Part shown: positions 1 through 12,276 of the stretch, piece after piece
Layout: every line of letters starts with the position of its first letter
How positions within the stretch are numbered: the first letter of the stretch is position 1
Source of the DNA: Methylovulum miyakonense HT12
Lineage (GTDB): Bacteria > Pseudomonadota > Gammaproteobacteria > Methylococcales > Methylomonadaceae
Assembly (NCBI RefSeq): GCF_000384075.1
Contig: NZ_KB913025.1
Span: forward strand, 2,577,779 to 2,641,778
Reading direction: 5' to 3'
Length of the DNA stretch: 64,000 nt
Position numbers and translations under genes: made by a program
Notes under the pieces: generated by a model
What the model was told of the DNA's origin: nothing
Seen by the model: the letters and a program-made list of their open reading frames with translations, nothing else
Databases searched by the model: none

Positions 1-192
1 GATCCACTGGCTGATAGGGTCACGGTCAACCTGGAAAATGGCTTGTAGCTGGTTTATCGTATGCCCGCTGCCGCTCAGCAACAAGGCGTGGGCGCGTCTT
101 CGCACCTTAAAGTTTGGGTGGGTCTTGTAAAGCGCATCCAACTCTTGCTTGTCTGTGTCGCTGAGTGGCCGGACAAATTTTAAACGTGGCAT
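1..192 (-). CDS. IS630-family transposase, N-terminal part (cut by window edge)
   Basis: Reading from an ATG at 192 toward position 1 gives 64 codons without a stop, beginning MPRLKFVRPLSDTDKQEL. It contains the run RRRAHALLLSGSGHTINQL followed by FQVDRDPISQW. This is the helix-turn-helix/winged-helix start typical of IS630-type transposases, which bind the element ends before the DDE domain cuts DNA. The catalytic part lies outside the window, so intactness cannot be judged. The gene sits directly upstream of the ribosomal operon promoters and points away from them. Confidence 0.7.
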   Translation of the reverse strand, partial: MPRLKFVRPLSDTDKQELDALYKTHPNFKVRRRAHALLLSGSGHTINQLQAIFQVDRDPISQWI

Positions 193-330
193 GGGGGCGG
201 TGGCTCAAAAAGCTTATATTTTATACCATAAAACTTATGTCAAATTACTTAACATATTGATAGTTAATTGGTAAGATGGTTTTCTGGCTTGGCATAGGCA
301 ACAATTTACGCAAATAATCCAAGAATTAGT

Positions 331-358
331 TTGACAACTTCTGTGGTTTGGTTAGAAT
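331..358 (+). promoter_or_regulatory. rrn promoter 1 (upstream)
   Basis: TTGACA at 331-336 and TAGAAT at 353-358 are separated by 16 bp. This is a good sigma-70-type match upstream of the ribosomal operon. A second promoter with the same spacing lies 140 bp downstream, giving the tandem arrangement usual for rrn operons. The assignment rests on motif and position only. Confidence 0.65.
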
Positions 359-470
359 AGTCGGCTCTTCACGGTAAGCGGGAAGTTCGGGGCGGCGGAG
401 GCCGCCCGGCGCGGCGGCGGGTTTTGGCCGTGCCGCCCCGGGGCAAGGTTCCCGGGGCTGAAAAAAAAGT

Positions 471-498
471 TTGACAGGTTGTTTTGGATCTGTATAAT
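471..498 (+). promoter_or_regulatory. rrn promoter 2 (proximal)
   Basis: A consensus TTGACA at 471-476 and a consensus TATAAT at 493-498 are separated by 16 bp. Directly upstream is an A-run at 461-468, which may help upstream contact by RNA polymerase. It lies about 30 bp before the boxA leader element and about 190 bp before mature 16S. It is the strongest promoter-like sequence noticed in the window. Confidence 0.8.
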
Positions 499-528
499 AG
501 TCCGACTCAGCTGGCGTGAAGCGCCAAC

Positions 529-540
529 GCTCTTTAACAA
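529..540 (+). promoter_or_regulatory. boxA antitermination site in rrn leader
   Basis: The sequence GCTCTTTAACAA matches the ribosomal boxA element bound by the NusB/NusE complex to prevent premature Rho-dependent termination. It lies between the proximal promoter and the 16S gene. A second copy lies before 23S at 2645-2656. Confidence 0.75.
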
Positions 541-588
541 GGTGGACCGAAACAATGTGTGTGGGCGCTTGCGGCGGCGGTTTGTGTA
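541..588 (+). other. 5' arm of 16S precursor processing stem
   Basis: This leader segment is closely complementary to 2224-2270, just after the 16S 3' end; both arms share the core CCGAAACAATGTGT (reverse complement downstream). Pairing would enclose the whole 16S gene in a long double-stranded stem, the standard RNase III substrate in rRNA maturation. Seen directly by comparing the two flanks. Confidence 0.65.
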
Positions 589-691
589 TGCAAACAACCG
601 GCACAAGGCTCCGCACGCAATCGAAGATTGCGTCGGGCGTTTTGCCGGGCCAAGATTGGCCGCTTGTCTCATTAAGCGGCAAAACTGATTG

Positions 692-2219
<1,528 letters not shown>

Positions 2220-2282
2220 CAAAGACGCAAACGCGCCGCGAGCGCCCACAACACATTGTTTCGGCCACCACCACACGAGCCC

Positions 2283-2359
<77 letters not shown>

Positions 2360-2449
2360 CTTTTGGAGCGGCCGCCCGGCGCCGGCCATCCCGGCGGCGC
2401 GGCGCCCCTGCGAAACGGCGCGGACGGGCCGGGGACTTGGTACAGACCT

Positions 2450-2525
2450 GGGGCCATAGCTCAGCTGGGAGAGCGCCTGCCTTGCACGCAGGAGGTCAGG
2501 AGTTCGATCCTCCTTGGCTCCACCA
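2450..2525 (+). tRNA. tRNA-Ala (TGC anticodon)
   Basis: A 76-nt tRNA starting GGGGCCATAGCTCAGC and ending with an encoded CCA. The anticodon loop CTTGCAC carries TGC, and the T-loop is GTTCGATCC. It is the second spacer tRNA and follows tRNA-Ile by 90 bp of GC-rich spacer. Confidence 0.96.
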
Positions 2526-2581
2526 TCCAGGACGCGGCCGCAAGGCCAGGCGGGAAGGCCCGGGCATCCGGGCATGGGCGC

Positions 2582-2631
2582 CAATTCTATAGGTTTTTTC
2601 CCCGTCGCGGGGCCGAGGCCCTATAGAATTG
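2582..2631. repeat. Perfect inverted repeat in 16S-23S spacer
   Basis: CAATTCTATAGG (2582-2593) is the exact reverse complement of CCTATAGAATTG (2620-2631), with a GC-rich loop that can itself fold (CCCCGTCGCGGGG). It lies between tRNA-Ala and the second boxA. A processing hairpin that releases tRNA-Ala or pre-23S is the simplest explanation. Confidence 0.6.
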
Positions 2632-2644
2632 ATGCACAATCAAT

Positions 2645-2656
2645 AGCTCTTTAACA
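2645..2656 (+). promoter_or_regulatory. Second boxA, before 23S
   Basis: AGCTCTTTAACA repeats the boxA core of the 16S leader. A boxA in the spacer before 23S is common in proteobacterial rrn operons and reloads the antitermination complex. Confidence 0.7.
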
Positions 2657-2830
2657 ATGCGGAAATCTGTAAAGCAATCGAAAGATTGGAACGATGCGCG
2701 AGCGCGGCCGGCGAGCCGGGCGCGGCGCGCATCCTAGCGACATGTAAGCGTCAAGTGGCCACAAGGCCCCGACAGGACGCCCGTGCGCCGGCGCGAGCCG
2801 GGGCGCGGGGCAGGCCGATTGGGGTTATAG

Positions 2831-5713
<2,883 letters not shown>

Positions 5714-5855
5714 TATAACACCCAATCGGCCTGGTGGCCAGGCCAAGGCCCGGGGCGGCTGACGCCGCCCCGGGCGACACATGGACTTTACAGGTTTCCG
5801 CGCGCGCCCCCGGGAGGGGGCGCGCACCGCCCGGCGAGCGCCGGGCACACCGAAT

Positions 5856-5974
5856 TGCTTGGTGACCATAGCGAGCGTGAACCACCCGACCCCATCCCGA
5901 ACTCGGAAGTGAAACCGCTTAGCGCCGATGATAGTGTGGCGGTTTGCCATGCGAAAGTAGGGAATCGCCAAGCG
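5856..5974 (+). rRNA. 5S ribosomal RNA
   Basis: About 119 nt. The 5' strand TGCTTGG pairs with the 3' strand CCAAGC. The internal CACCCGACCCCATCCCGAAC and GCGAAAGTAGGG are the usual bacterial 5S signatures. It is the last gene of the operon and is followed at once by a strong terminator. Confidence 0.95.
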
Positions 5975-5985
5975 CCCAACCCAGG

Positions 5986-6020
5986 AAGCCCGCCCCCTCA
6001 ACCGGGGGCGGGCTTTTTTT
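5986..6020 (+). terminator. rrn operon terminator
   Basis: Arms AAGCCCGCCCCC and GGGGGCGGGCTT flank a short TCAACC loop and are followed by a run of eight T. It starts 12 bp after 5S. This is an ideal intrinsic terminator. Confidence 0.9.
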
Positions 6021-6060
6021 TGCCCGCCGTTTCTGCCCCGGGCCCGGGGCGGCAAAGCCG

Positions 6061-6237
6061 TCATAGGCCGGCGCCGGCCTGCGGCCCCTTTCCGCCAACC
6101 GGGGCGACCCGGAAAACGGTGCCGTCCACCGCCACCACCTCCACTTTGGTGCCGATGCCGCAGTCCTCGCCACACACCTTCCAGATGGAATCGTCAACCT
6201 TGATCTTGTCCCGGCCGTTTTCGACCGCCTCGTAAAG
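6061..6237 (-). pseudogene. nfeD 3' remnant (NfeD C-terminal OB-fold only)
   Basis: On the minus strand an open stretch of 58 codons, with no plausible start, reads YEAVENGRDKIKVDDSIW and continues with GTKVEVVAVDGTVF and RVAPVG before stopping. The pattern 'G...V.DD..W......G..V.VV.VDG' is that of the NfeD C-terminal OB-fold, the soluble tail of membrane proteins that partner stomatins/SPFH proteins. The membrane and protease parts are missing. The reading frame ends at a TAG at 6238-6240, where the DNA turns abruptly AT-rich. I infer that an insertion or deletion severed the gene at about 6238. Confidence 0.6.
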
Positions 6238-6370
6238 CTATCATGAGCTGATATTAACGTACACTCCCTTTTCTTTGTTAGGGTTCAAGGCTAGAATAGC
6301 AGATGGCATGAATGGATAAATAATATTTGATCTATATTTTTATCGTCCACACCCAATCCTTGGACATATA

Positions 6371-8788
6371 ATGACTGTTTCTTACGATAAGATAATTCAG
6401 AAAGGCATTCAAGCTAGGCAAGCCAACCGTAGGCAAGAAGCTTTGAGGCTCTTTAAAGAAGCGATCGGATTAGCGCCTAACCAATCTCGGGCATACCGTG
6501 AGGCAGGAGTAGAGTGTAGGGACATGGGATTGTTTGATGAGTCAAATAGTTTTTTTGATGTGGCACTTATGCACGCACCTAATGATTTAGCAACAAAGGT
6601 CCATCAAGCTGTGGGGAATCGGGTTCAAGGAAAACATGAGCTTTGTTTGCAACAATTGACGGAGGTTGCTGAAAAAGATGCTGTAAATGCTTGGGTATGC
6701 AATGAATTGGGAATTACGTTAAAAGAATTAGGGCGGTTAACTGAAGCTGGACAAAAATTTCGCCAAGCCCTATCTTTAGCTCCTACCAACGTTTCCATAT
6801 TATGGCAATTTGCTTTATTTGCCAGAGTATTGGGAAATAGGAAGCTGGCATTAACCCAGTTTGAAACCATTAACAAATATCACCCCTTGAATGTTGCTGC
6901 CTACCGCGAAGCGGCTACGGAATTACAAGCATTAGGCCGACTATATGAAGCGTCAGAAAAATTGCGGCTTGCATTTATCCAGTCCCAGAATCTATCTTTA
7001 TTAGAGAAATATCTTTTATTTTTGTTTGAGCATGATATAGGTGCCGCCGTTAAAGAATTATTTTTCTATGCAGCTAGCTATCCCATCCCTATTGTTTTGA
7101 TCCAACGGTTTTTTGATTGTAGAATTACTCAGTTACAACATACTGAAGATTTAGTTAATTTACCTATCCATCAGATTGCCTCATTTTTGGGTCAAGAAAA
7201 TTTTAACTTACCTCTTATTACTTTTAGGTTTCGTAATTTTGGGGCATTTATTGATTTGTTATCTTATCTTGAGCCAAGAATAATATCGCTCACAGAGGTT
7301 GAGCACCAACCATTAATCAATGGAAAGTTATTTTTATTCCTGATTATTTTTGCCCTCTATAAAAAAAATAGTTTAGTTACTCATTTTATTATAGATCATA
7401 TTGAATTTTATCTCCCCCAGTTTACTTTTAGTGATTTATGTAAGGCGAGGGCATCTCTGGAAAAATTGACTAACCGTCAATTCGTTATGTCTTCAATCGC
7501 TAAAGCAGCAATTGAGCATTATTCTGTCGATTGCTTATTGGCCAGTTTAATAATGCGTGGTTATTTTCCTGAGGAGCCTTGTTTCTCCGCATTGAATGAC
7601 AAAGAGGTGCTGTTAAAACTGTTGCCATCTTTTTGCATATCCAAAAACGAAGCCATCCTTAAGAATATTTTTACACATCTACTGCAAAAAGAAATTCTGT
7701 CCCTGACTGAAATCAAAACACTCTATCCTGATCAGGATTTTTTTGAATCAATCAAAGCTATTGATAACGTCTTAAAACCAATTTTCCAGGTAAACGTCCT
7801 TAGTTTTAGGAAGCCTTTAAAACTTAAAGTGGCTTTGTGTATTTCAGGGCAATTACGCGGCTATAAAGAGGCATATAATTCCATTAAAAAGTCTATTGTT
7901 GATCCTCTACAACCGGATATTTTTGTCCATACGTGGCAGGATGTAGGTTTTAAAAAACCTTATCCTATTCCACATGCCAATAGGGTTTTTCAAGGTCATT
8001 TTCTCCGTGCGTATCAGGATCTTATGGCAAGCAAAAATTATTCGTATGACGATGCTAAAGGAAAGCTGCCAAACGTATTTTCATTGCTCGACAATAACTG
8101 CACCGTTACCGAGAAACAACTTAAAGAATTTTACCAAACTGATTTTGTCGTTGTTGAGGATGACCAATCAGGGGATTTTGGACAATATACCAATCAACAA
8201 AAAATGCGCTACAAGATTGCTGCCTGTAATCAACTGATGCAAACAAACGGTAAATTCTATGATTTGGTCATCCGTTTGCGTCCTGACCTAGAATTGCATG
8301 CCGTCAAGGATACAAATTGGCTAGAGGTCGCGGAAGCTTGCAATAACGGAAAAGTGATATTGGTTGATTGGTGTACGGGTATAAAAGAAGGGATTGATAG
8401 TTTTATTGAAACTTGTGAGGGAATTTATGGCATTGGTGATCAAATTGCCATTGGTTCCCAGCGAAGTATGGATTTTTATGCCGGTATGCTGAAACTTAAA
8501 GAAACTTTTGTTGGACATCGTCTAGCATTTTTTAATATGGAGCTTTCGCATATATTGTTCGGCCATGGTTTATGGTTGGGCGGATATGTGAACCGGTCTC
8601 TACCCTTGACGAAGGGGCAACTTATAAATACCGTTCTTAAAGCGGAAGATATTTTCCAAGCTATCCAACATGATTTGATTAATTTGGATAGGGATGTTGC
8701 AGAACGTTTGGTAAAAGCATTAGAGAACGACAGTAGTTTCCGCCCTTTAAGTCCCTGCTGTTGCTATTTGATTTTGATCAATCGGTAA
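6371..8788 (+). CDS. TPR-repeat protein with C-terminal glycosyltransferase-like domain
   Basis: 805 aa. The first 220 or so residues are tandem tetratricopeptide repeats (for example RQANRRQEALRLFKEAIGL and YREAGVECRDMG). A long middle region follows that I do not recognise. From about residue 475 a domain begins with KVALCISGQLRGYKEAYNS and then PDIFVHTWQ, a pattern met in uncharacterised proteins of capsule and polysaccharide clusters, often treated as sugar transferases. TPRs fused to transferases are common in protein or surface glycosylation. The gene is clearly more AT-rich than its neighbours, suggesting acquisition. It starts the cluster ending at 12276. The exact reaction is unknown. 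Confidence 0.6.
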   Translation: MTVSYDKIIQKGIQARQANRRQEALRLFKEAIGLAPNQSRAYREAGVECRDMGLFDESNSFFDVALMHAPNDLATKVHQAVGNRVQGKHELCLQQLTEVAEKDAVNAWVCNELGITLKELGRLTEAGQKFRQALSLAPTNVSILWQFALFARVLGNRKLALTQFETINKYHPLNVAAYREAATELQALGRLYEASEKLRLAFIQSQNLSLLEKYLLFLFEHDIGAAVKELFFYAASYPIPIVLIQRFFDCRITQLQHTEDLVNLPIHQIASFLGQENFNLPLITFRFRNFGAFIDLLSYLEPRIISLTEVEHQPLINGKLFLFLIIFALYKKNSLVTHFIIDHIEFYLPQFTFSDLCKARASLEKLTNRQFVMSSIAKAAIEHYSVDCLLASLIMRGYFPEEPCFSALNDKEVLLKLLPSFCISKNEAILKNIFTHLLQKEILSLTEIKTLYPDQDFFESIKAIDNVLKPIFQVNVLSFRKPLKLKVALCISGQLRGYKEAYNSIKKSIVDPLQPDIFVHTWQDVGFKKPYPIPHANRVFQGHFLRAYQDLMASKNYSYDDAKGKLPNVFSLLDNNCTVTEKQLKEFYQTDFVVVEDDQSGDFGQYTNQQKMRYKIAACNQLMQTNGKFYDLVIRLRPDLELHAVKDTNWLEVAEACNNGKVILVDWCTGIKEGIDSFIETCEGIYGIGDQIAIGSQRSMDFYAGMLKLKETFVGHRLAFFNMELSHILFGHGLWLGGYVNRSLPLTKGQLINTVLKAEDIFQAIQHDLINLDRDVAERLVKALENDSSFRPLSPCCCYLILINR

Positions 8789-8835
8789 AAGGCCTATCAG
8801 GGGACATGGGATTTTTTTAAAAATAATAAACAATC

Positions 8836-9465
8836 ATGTTAATACTTAGCCACAGAGGTTTTTGGTTATCCGCCTCAGAAAAAAATACCGTCGCAGCTTT
8901 TAAACGTTCCTTTGAGCAGGGCTTTGGGTTAGAAACAGATATTAGGGATTACCAGGGCGATTTGGTCATTTCCCACGATATTCCAGTCCCAACCTCATTG
9001 CCTTTTGAAGATTTCCTACAAATCCATCGTGACATTGGCCCACATTTGCCGCTTGCCATCAATATTAAAGCGGACGGTTTGCAAGTTTTGGTCATGGAAT
9101 TGTTGAAAAAATATCAAGTTTCCAATTACTTTACGTTTGATATGTCCGTGCCCGATATGTTGGGTTACTTAAAGGCAGATATTAACGTGTTTTCGAGGCA
9201 GAGCGAATATGAACCGGATCCTGCGTGTTACGGGCAAGCCGAAGGCATTTGGTTGGATGGCTTCCACGGCGAATGGTGGTCTGGGCAGGTCATCCAGGAA
9301 CATTTGGATCATCACAAAAAAGTTTGTATCGTTTCGCCCGAACTGCATCGCCGCCCCCATTTTCCCACCTGGGAGAAAATGAAGTCGTTTTCTTGGTGTG
9401 CACACCCCGATGTAATGTTATGCACCGATTTCCCCCAACAGGCATTGGAATTTTTTCATGGCTAA
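8836..9465 (+). CDS. Glycerophosphodiester phosphodiesterase-like protein
   Basis: 209 aa. The N-terminus LILSHRGFW and the following ETDIRDYQGDLVISHD match the GDPD TIM-barrel core: the HRG histidine, the E-x-D metal pair and the second catalytic His in SHD. It lacks a signal peptide, so it should act in the cytoplasm. It is shorter than typical enzymes of about 240-250 aa. The gene overlaps the next one by 8 bp and belongs to the nucleotidyltransferase cluster. There it may release or trim a glycerol- or polyol-phosphate intermediate; that role is inferred. Confidence 0.7.
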   Translation: MLILSHRGFWLSASEKNTVAAFKRSFEQGFGLETDIRDYQGDLVISHDIPVPTSLPFEDFLQIHRDIGPHLPLAINIKADGLQVLVMELLKKYQVSNYFTFDMSVPDMLGYLKADINVFSRQSEYEPDPACYGQAEGIWLDGFHGEWWSGQVIQEHLDHHKKVCIVSPELHRRPHFPTWEKMKSFSWCAHPDVMLCTDFPQQALEFFHG

Positions 9466-10090
9466 AATCCGGGCGATTTTGTTTGATATGGATGGCGTCC
9501 TGATTGATGCCCGCGAATGGCATTATGATGCCCTCAACAAGGCATTGCGCCTGTTTGGTATGGAGATTAGCCGTTTCGACCATCTGGTGACTTACGATGG
9601 CTTGCCCACCCGCCGCAAACTGGAAATGCTGACGAAAGAGCGTGGTTTGCCGGAAAAGCTGCATCACTTTATCAACCATCTGAAACAAATCTACACCATC
9701 GAGTGTGTCCACCAAAAATGCGCCCCAGTGTTTGAACACGAATACGCGTTGGCTAGGCTAAAAAATGAAGGCCTGCAATTGGCGGTGTGTTCCAATTCCA
9801 TCCGCAACAGCATAGAACTGATGATGCGACGTGCCAACCTCATTGATTACTTGGAGTTCTTCCTATCCAATGAAGATGTTGAAAAGTCTAAACCTGATCC
9901 CGAAATCTATTCCACTGCCATCCAGCGGTTAAGCCTTAGCCCCGAAGAGTGCCTGATTGTTGAAGACAATGACCACGGCGTAAAAGCCGCTTTGGCCAGC
10001 GGGGCGCATTTGCTACGCGTCAGCAATGTTTCAGAAGTCAATTACACCAATATCAGCCGCCGCATTAAGGAGATTGAAGAACTGTGTTAA
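9458..10090 (+). CDS. HAD-superfamily phosphatase/mutase (beta-phosphoglucomutase-like)
   Basis: 210 aa with all HAD motifs: FDMDGVLID (nucleophile Asp and second Asp) at the N-terminus, VCSNS (motif II), KSKPDPEIY (motif III Lys) and IVEDNDHGV (motif IV). The helical cap between motifs I and II is the C1 type of beta-phosphoglucomutase and small sugar-phosphate phosphatases. It overlaps the genes on both sides, implying coupled translation. In this cluster the likely job is to dephosphorylate or isomerise a sugar or polyol phosphate before or after nucleotidyl transfer. Confidence 0.82.
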   Translation: MAKIRAILFDMDGVLIDAREWHYDALNKALRLFGMEISRFDHLVTYDGLPTRRKLEMLTKERGLPEKLHHFINHLKQIYTIECVHQKCAPVFEHEYALARLKNEGLQLAVCSNSIRNSIELMMRRANLIDYLEFFLSNEDVEKSKPDPEIYSTAIQRLSLSPEECLIVEDNDHGVKAALASGAHLLRVSNVSEVNYTNISRRIKEIEELC

Positions 10091-11169
10091 CCGTACTTTT
10101 CCCGATGTGTGGCAACAACCATTTTGGGGATGAAGCTTATCTTTATCCCAAACCTTTAGTGGAAATTAAGGGCAGCCCGATTATCGAACGGGTCATCGCC
10201 AACTTTGATGCCCTATCGCCTGACCGCTATGTGTTTATCGTCAATGAAGAGGACTGCCAACGCTACCAATTGGACGCGGTATTGCGTTTGATTGCGGGTG
10301 ATAAGGCCATTATTATCCCTGTGCAGCAATATACCCAAGGAGCGCTCTGTACGGCTTTATTGGCGATTGATTATTTGGATAACGGTGATGAGCTGATCAT
10401 TTCTAATAGTGACCATATCCTTGATGTCGATCTTGGCCTTACTTTGGCTCCGTTACGGCAGCCATCCGGGATAGACAGCGGTGTGGTTTGCTTCCCGTCA
10501 GTGCACCCTAAATGGTCGTATGTCCAAATCGAAGACGGCAACATCATCCGCGCCGCCGAAAAGCACCCGATTAGCCGCCATGCCATTGCCGGGGTTTATT
10601 ATTACCGCCATGCCCAAGATTTTGTGAAAGCGGCGATGCGGGTTTTGGAGAAGCAGGCGCATGTTGATGGCATTTATTATTTGTCTTCCGCGCTCAATGA
10701 AATGGTCTTGCAAAATAAGACCTTAAAAATGGTCGACATCCCTTCCGAAAATTACCACCACTTTTATTCGCCACAAAAAGTGCATGAATATGAAGTGATC
10801 TTGGAAACAAAAACCCCCCCGTTATCAAACCAAGAATTGCTTGCCAAAACCAAAGCCTATGTCGCCGCTTTTTCAGCTAAAAATTTGGATGCGGTGGCCG
10901 CCTTACTGGCTGATAATTTTGTTTTGGAAGACCCCGTGGTCAAACGCATCGAAGGCAAGCCCGCTGCACTGGCGGCCATCAGCAACATTTTCAGCTCATG
11001 CCAACGGCTGGATTTTTCCGCACGTAATATTTTTTGTTCGGGGCAAACCACGGTCATCGAGTTTGCCTTGCACCTTGACGGCCTGCTGTTAACAGGTACG
11101 GACATCATCGAATGGCAACAAGGCCTGATGGTCGAGTTGCGTGCTTATCTGGATATCCCCAAAAACTAA
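10084..11169 (+). CDS. Nucleotidyltransferase-like protein fused to a SnoaL-like domain
   Basis: 361 aa, with a GTG start that overlaps the previous stop by 7 bp. Residues 1-240 have the NTP-transferase fold: YPKPLVEIKG with the substrate Lys, and IISNSDHILDVD with the metal Asp. The N-terminal glycine-rich loop, normally G-x-G-x-R-F, reads PMCGNNHFGDE, so the triphosphate-binding Arg is absent. Residues 250-361 resemble a SnoaL/NTF2-like cone domain (AYVAAFSAKNLDAVAALLAD, then FVLEDPVV). It is paralogous to the second nucleotidyltransferase at 11515-12276 (SNSDH versus ANSDQ; CTALLAIDYLDN versus CTVLLARDFIDN). It may be a regulatory or altered-specificity partner rather than an active enzyme. 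Confidence 0.75.
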   Translation: MLTVLFPMCGNNHFGDEAYLYPKPLVEIKGSPIIERVIANFDALSPDRYVFIVNEEDCQRYQLDAVLRLIAGDKAIIIPVQQYTQGALCTALLAIDYLDNGDELIISNSDHILDVDLGLTLAPLRQPSGIDSGVVCFPSVHPKWSYVQIEDGNIIRAAEKHPISRHAIAGVYYYRHAQDFVKAAMRVLEKQAHVDGIYYLSSALNEMVLQNKTLKMVDIPSENYHHFYSPQKVHEYEVILETKTPPLSNQELLAKTKAYVAAFSAKNLDAVAALLADNFVLEDPVVKRIEGKPAALAAISNIFSSCQRLDFSARNIFCSGQTTVIEFALHLDGLLLTGTDIIEWQQGLMVELRAYLDIPKN

Positions 11170-11183
11170 CCAACGGAAACCCC

Positions 11184-11513
11184 ATGCAAGTCACAAAACT
11201 GGACGATATGTTCAAAGGCTGGTTTGTCGGCAATTTTGAGCCGACCGTTTATAACACCGGGCAATGCGAAGTCGCCGTCAAATATTACCAGGCGGGGGAT
11301 AAAGAACCCGCCCATTACCATAAGGTCGCCACCGAAATCACCGTGATCGTGTCCGGCAAGGTCTGCATGGGCTGCACGGTTTACAGTGCGGGGGACATTG
11401 TCACGATTGCACCCGGTGAAACCACCGACTTTGCAGCCCTGGAAGACACCGTGACCACGGTGGTTAAACTGCCCTGCGTGGCGAATGACAAATACATGGT
11501 TGACGGGAACTGA
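11184..11513 (+). CDS. Small cupin-domain protein
   Basis: 109 aa from the ATG at 11184; an upstream in-frame ATG lies inside the preceding gene and is unlikely. The single beta-barrel cupin motif is visible as KEPAHYHKVATEITVIVSGK, and later YSAGDIVTIAPGETTDF. The His-x-His pair would bind a metal. It stands between the two nucleotidyltransferases, so a sugar-modifying (epimerase- or isomerase-like) or sensor role is plausible but unproven. The next gene starts one base after its stop. Confidence 0.75.
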   Translation: MQVTKLDDMFKGWFVGNFEPTVYNTGQCEVAVKYYQAGDKEPAHYHKVATEITVIVSGKVCMGCTVYSAGDIVTIAPGETTDFAALEDTVTTVVKLPCVANDKYMVDGN

Positions 11514-11514
11514 C

Positions 11515-12276
11515 ATGCTAAACATCGTGATCCCTATGGCGGGACGTGGGAGCCGCTTTGCCGTTGCCGGTTATCCGGACCCAAAACCGCTGATCCCCAT
11601 CGAAAACATTCCGATGATCCGTTGGATTATCGCCAATTTGCGCCCGGCTCAAGCCCACCGTTTTATTTTTGTCTGCTTGGAAGAGCATCTCCAGCAATAC
11701 GGTCTGGAAGAAAAGTTGGCGCAGTGGTCGCCTGGCTGCAAGGTCGTGCCTGTTTCGGCGGTCACCGAAGGGGCGGCCTGCACCGTATTATTGGCGCGGG
11801 ACTTCATCGACAATGATGATGCCTTGATGATCGCCAATAGTGACCAATGGGTCGATGTCGCGATTGATGATTATTTGTTGGCGATGGGCAATGCCCAAGC
11901 GGACGGTTGGATCATGACTATGACCGCTAACGACCCCAAATGGTCATTTTTACGCTTTGACGACGAAGGCAATATTACCGAAGTGGTTGAAAAACAAGTG
12001 GTCTCTAATGAAGCCACGGTCGGCATTTACAATTTTGCCAAAGGCAGCGATTTTGTCAGGGCGGCTGACGGGATGATCGCCCAAGACTTTCGGGTCAATG
12101 GCGAGTTTTACGTCGCCCCGGTCTATAACGGCCTAGTTGCCGAACATAAAAAAATCGGCTATTACAGCATAGGCAGTGAAGCGGATGGCATGTATGGTTT
12201 AGGTATCCCGGAAGATTTAAGGTTGTTCGAATCGTTGCCGATCAAACAGCATGCGTATGCAAAAGTTATCTCGTAA
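11515..12276 (+). CDS. Sugar/polyol-phosphate nucleotidyltransferase
   Basis: 253 aa from the ATG at 11515, one base after the cupin stop; an earlier in-frame ATG lies inside the cupin gene. The intact nucleotide loop IPMAGRGSRF, then YPDPKPLIPI with the substrate Lys and MIANSDQWVDV with the metal Asp, define an active NTP-transferase of the dNTP/CTP:sugar-1-phosphate group. The enzyme would activate a phosphorylated sugar or polyol as an NDP derivative. It is the last gene of the 6.4-12.3 kb cluster and is followed by an AT-rich gap. The base specificity cannot be read from the sequence. Confidence 0.82.
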   Translation: MLNIVIPMAGRGSRFAVAGYPDPKPLIPIENIPMIRWIIANLRPAQAHRFIFVCLEEHLQQYGLEEKLAQWSPGCKVVPVSAVTEGAACTVLLARDFIDNDDALMIANSDQWVDVAIDDYLLAMGNAQADGWIMTMTANDPKWSFLRFDDEGNITEVVEKQVVSNEATVGIYNFAKGSDFVRAADGMIAQDFRVNGEFYVAPVYNGLVAEHKKIGYYSIGSEADGMYGLGIPEDLRLFESLPIKQHAYAKVIS

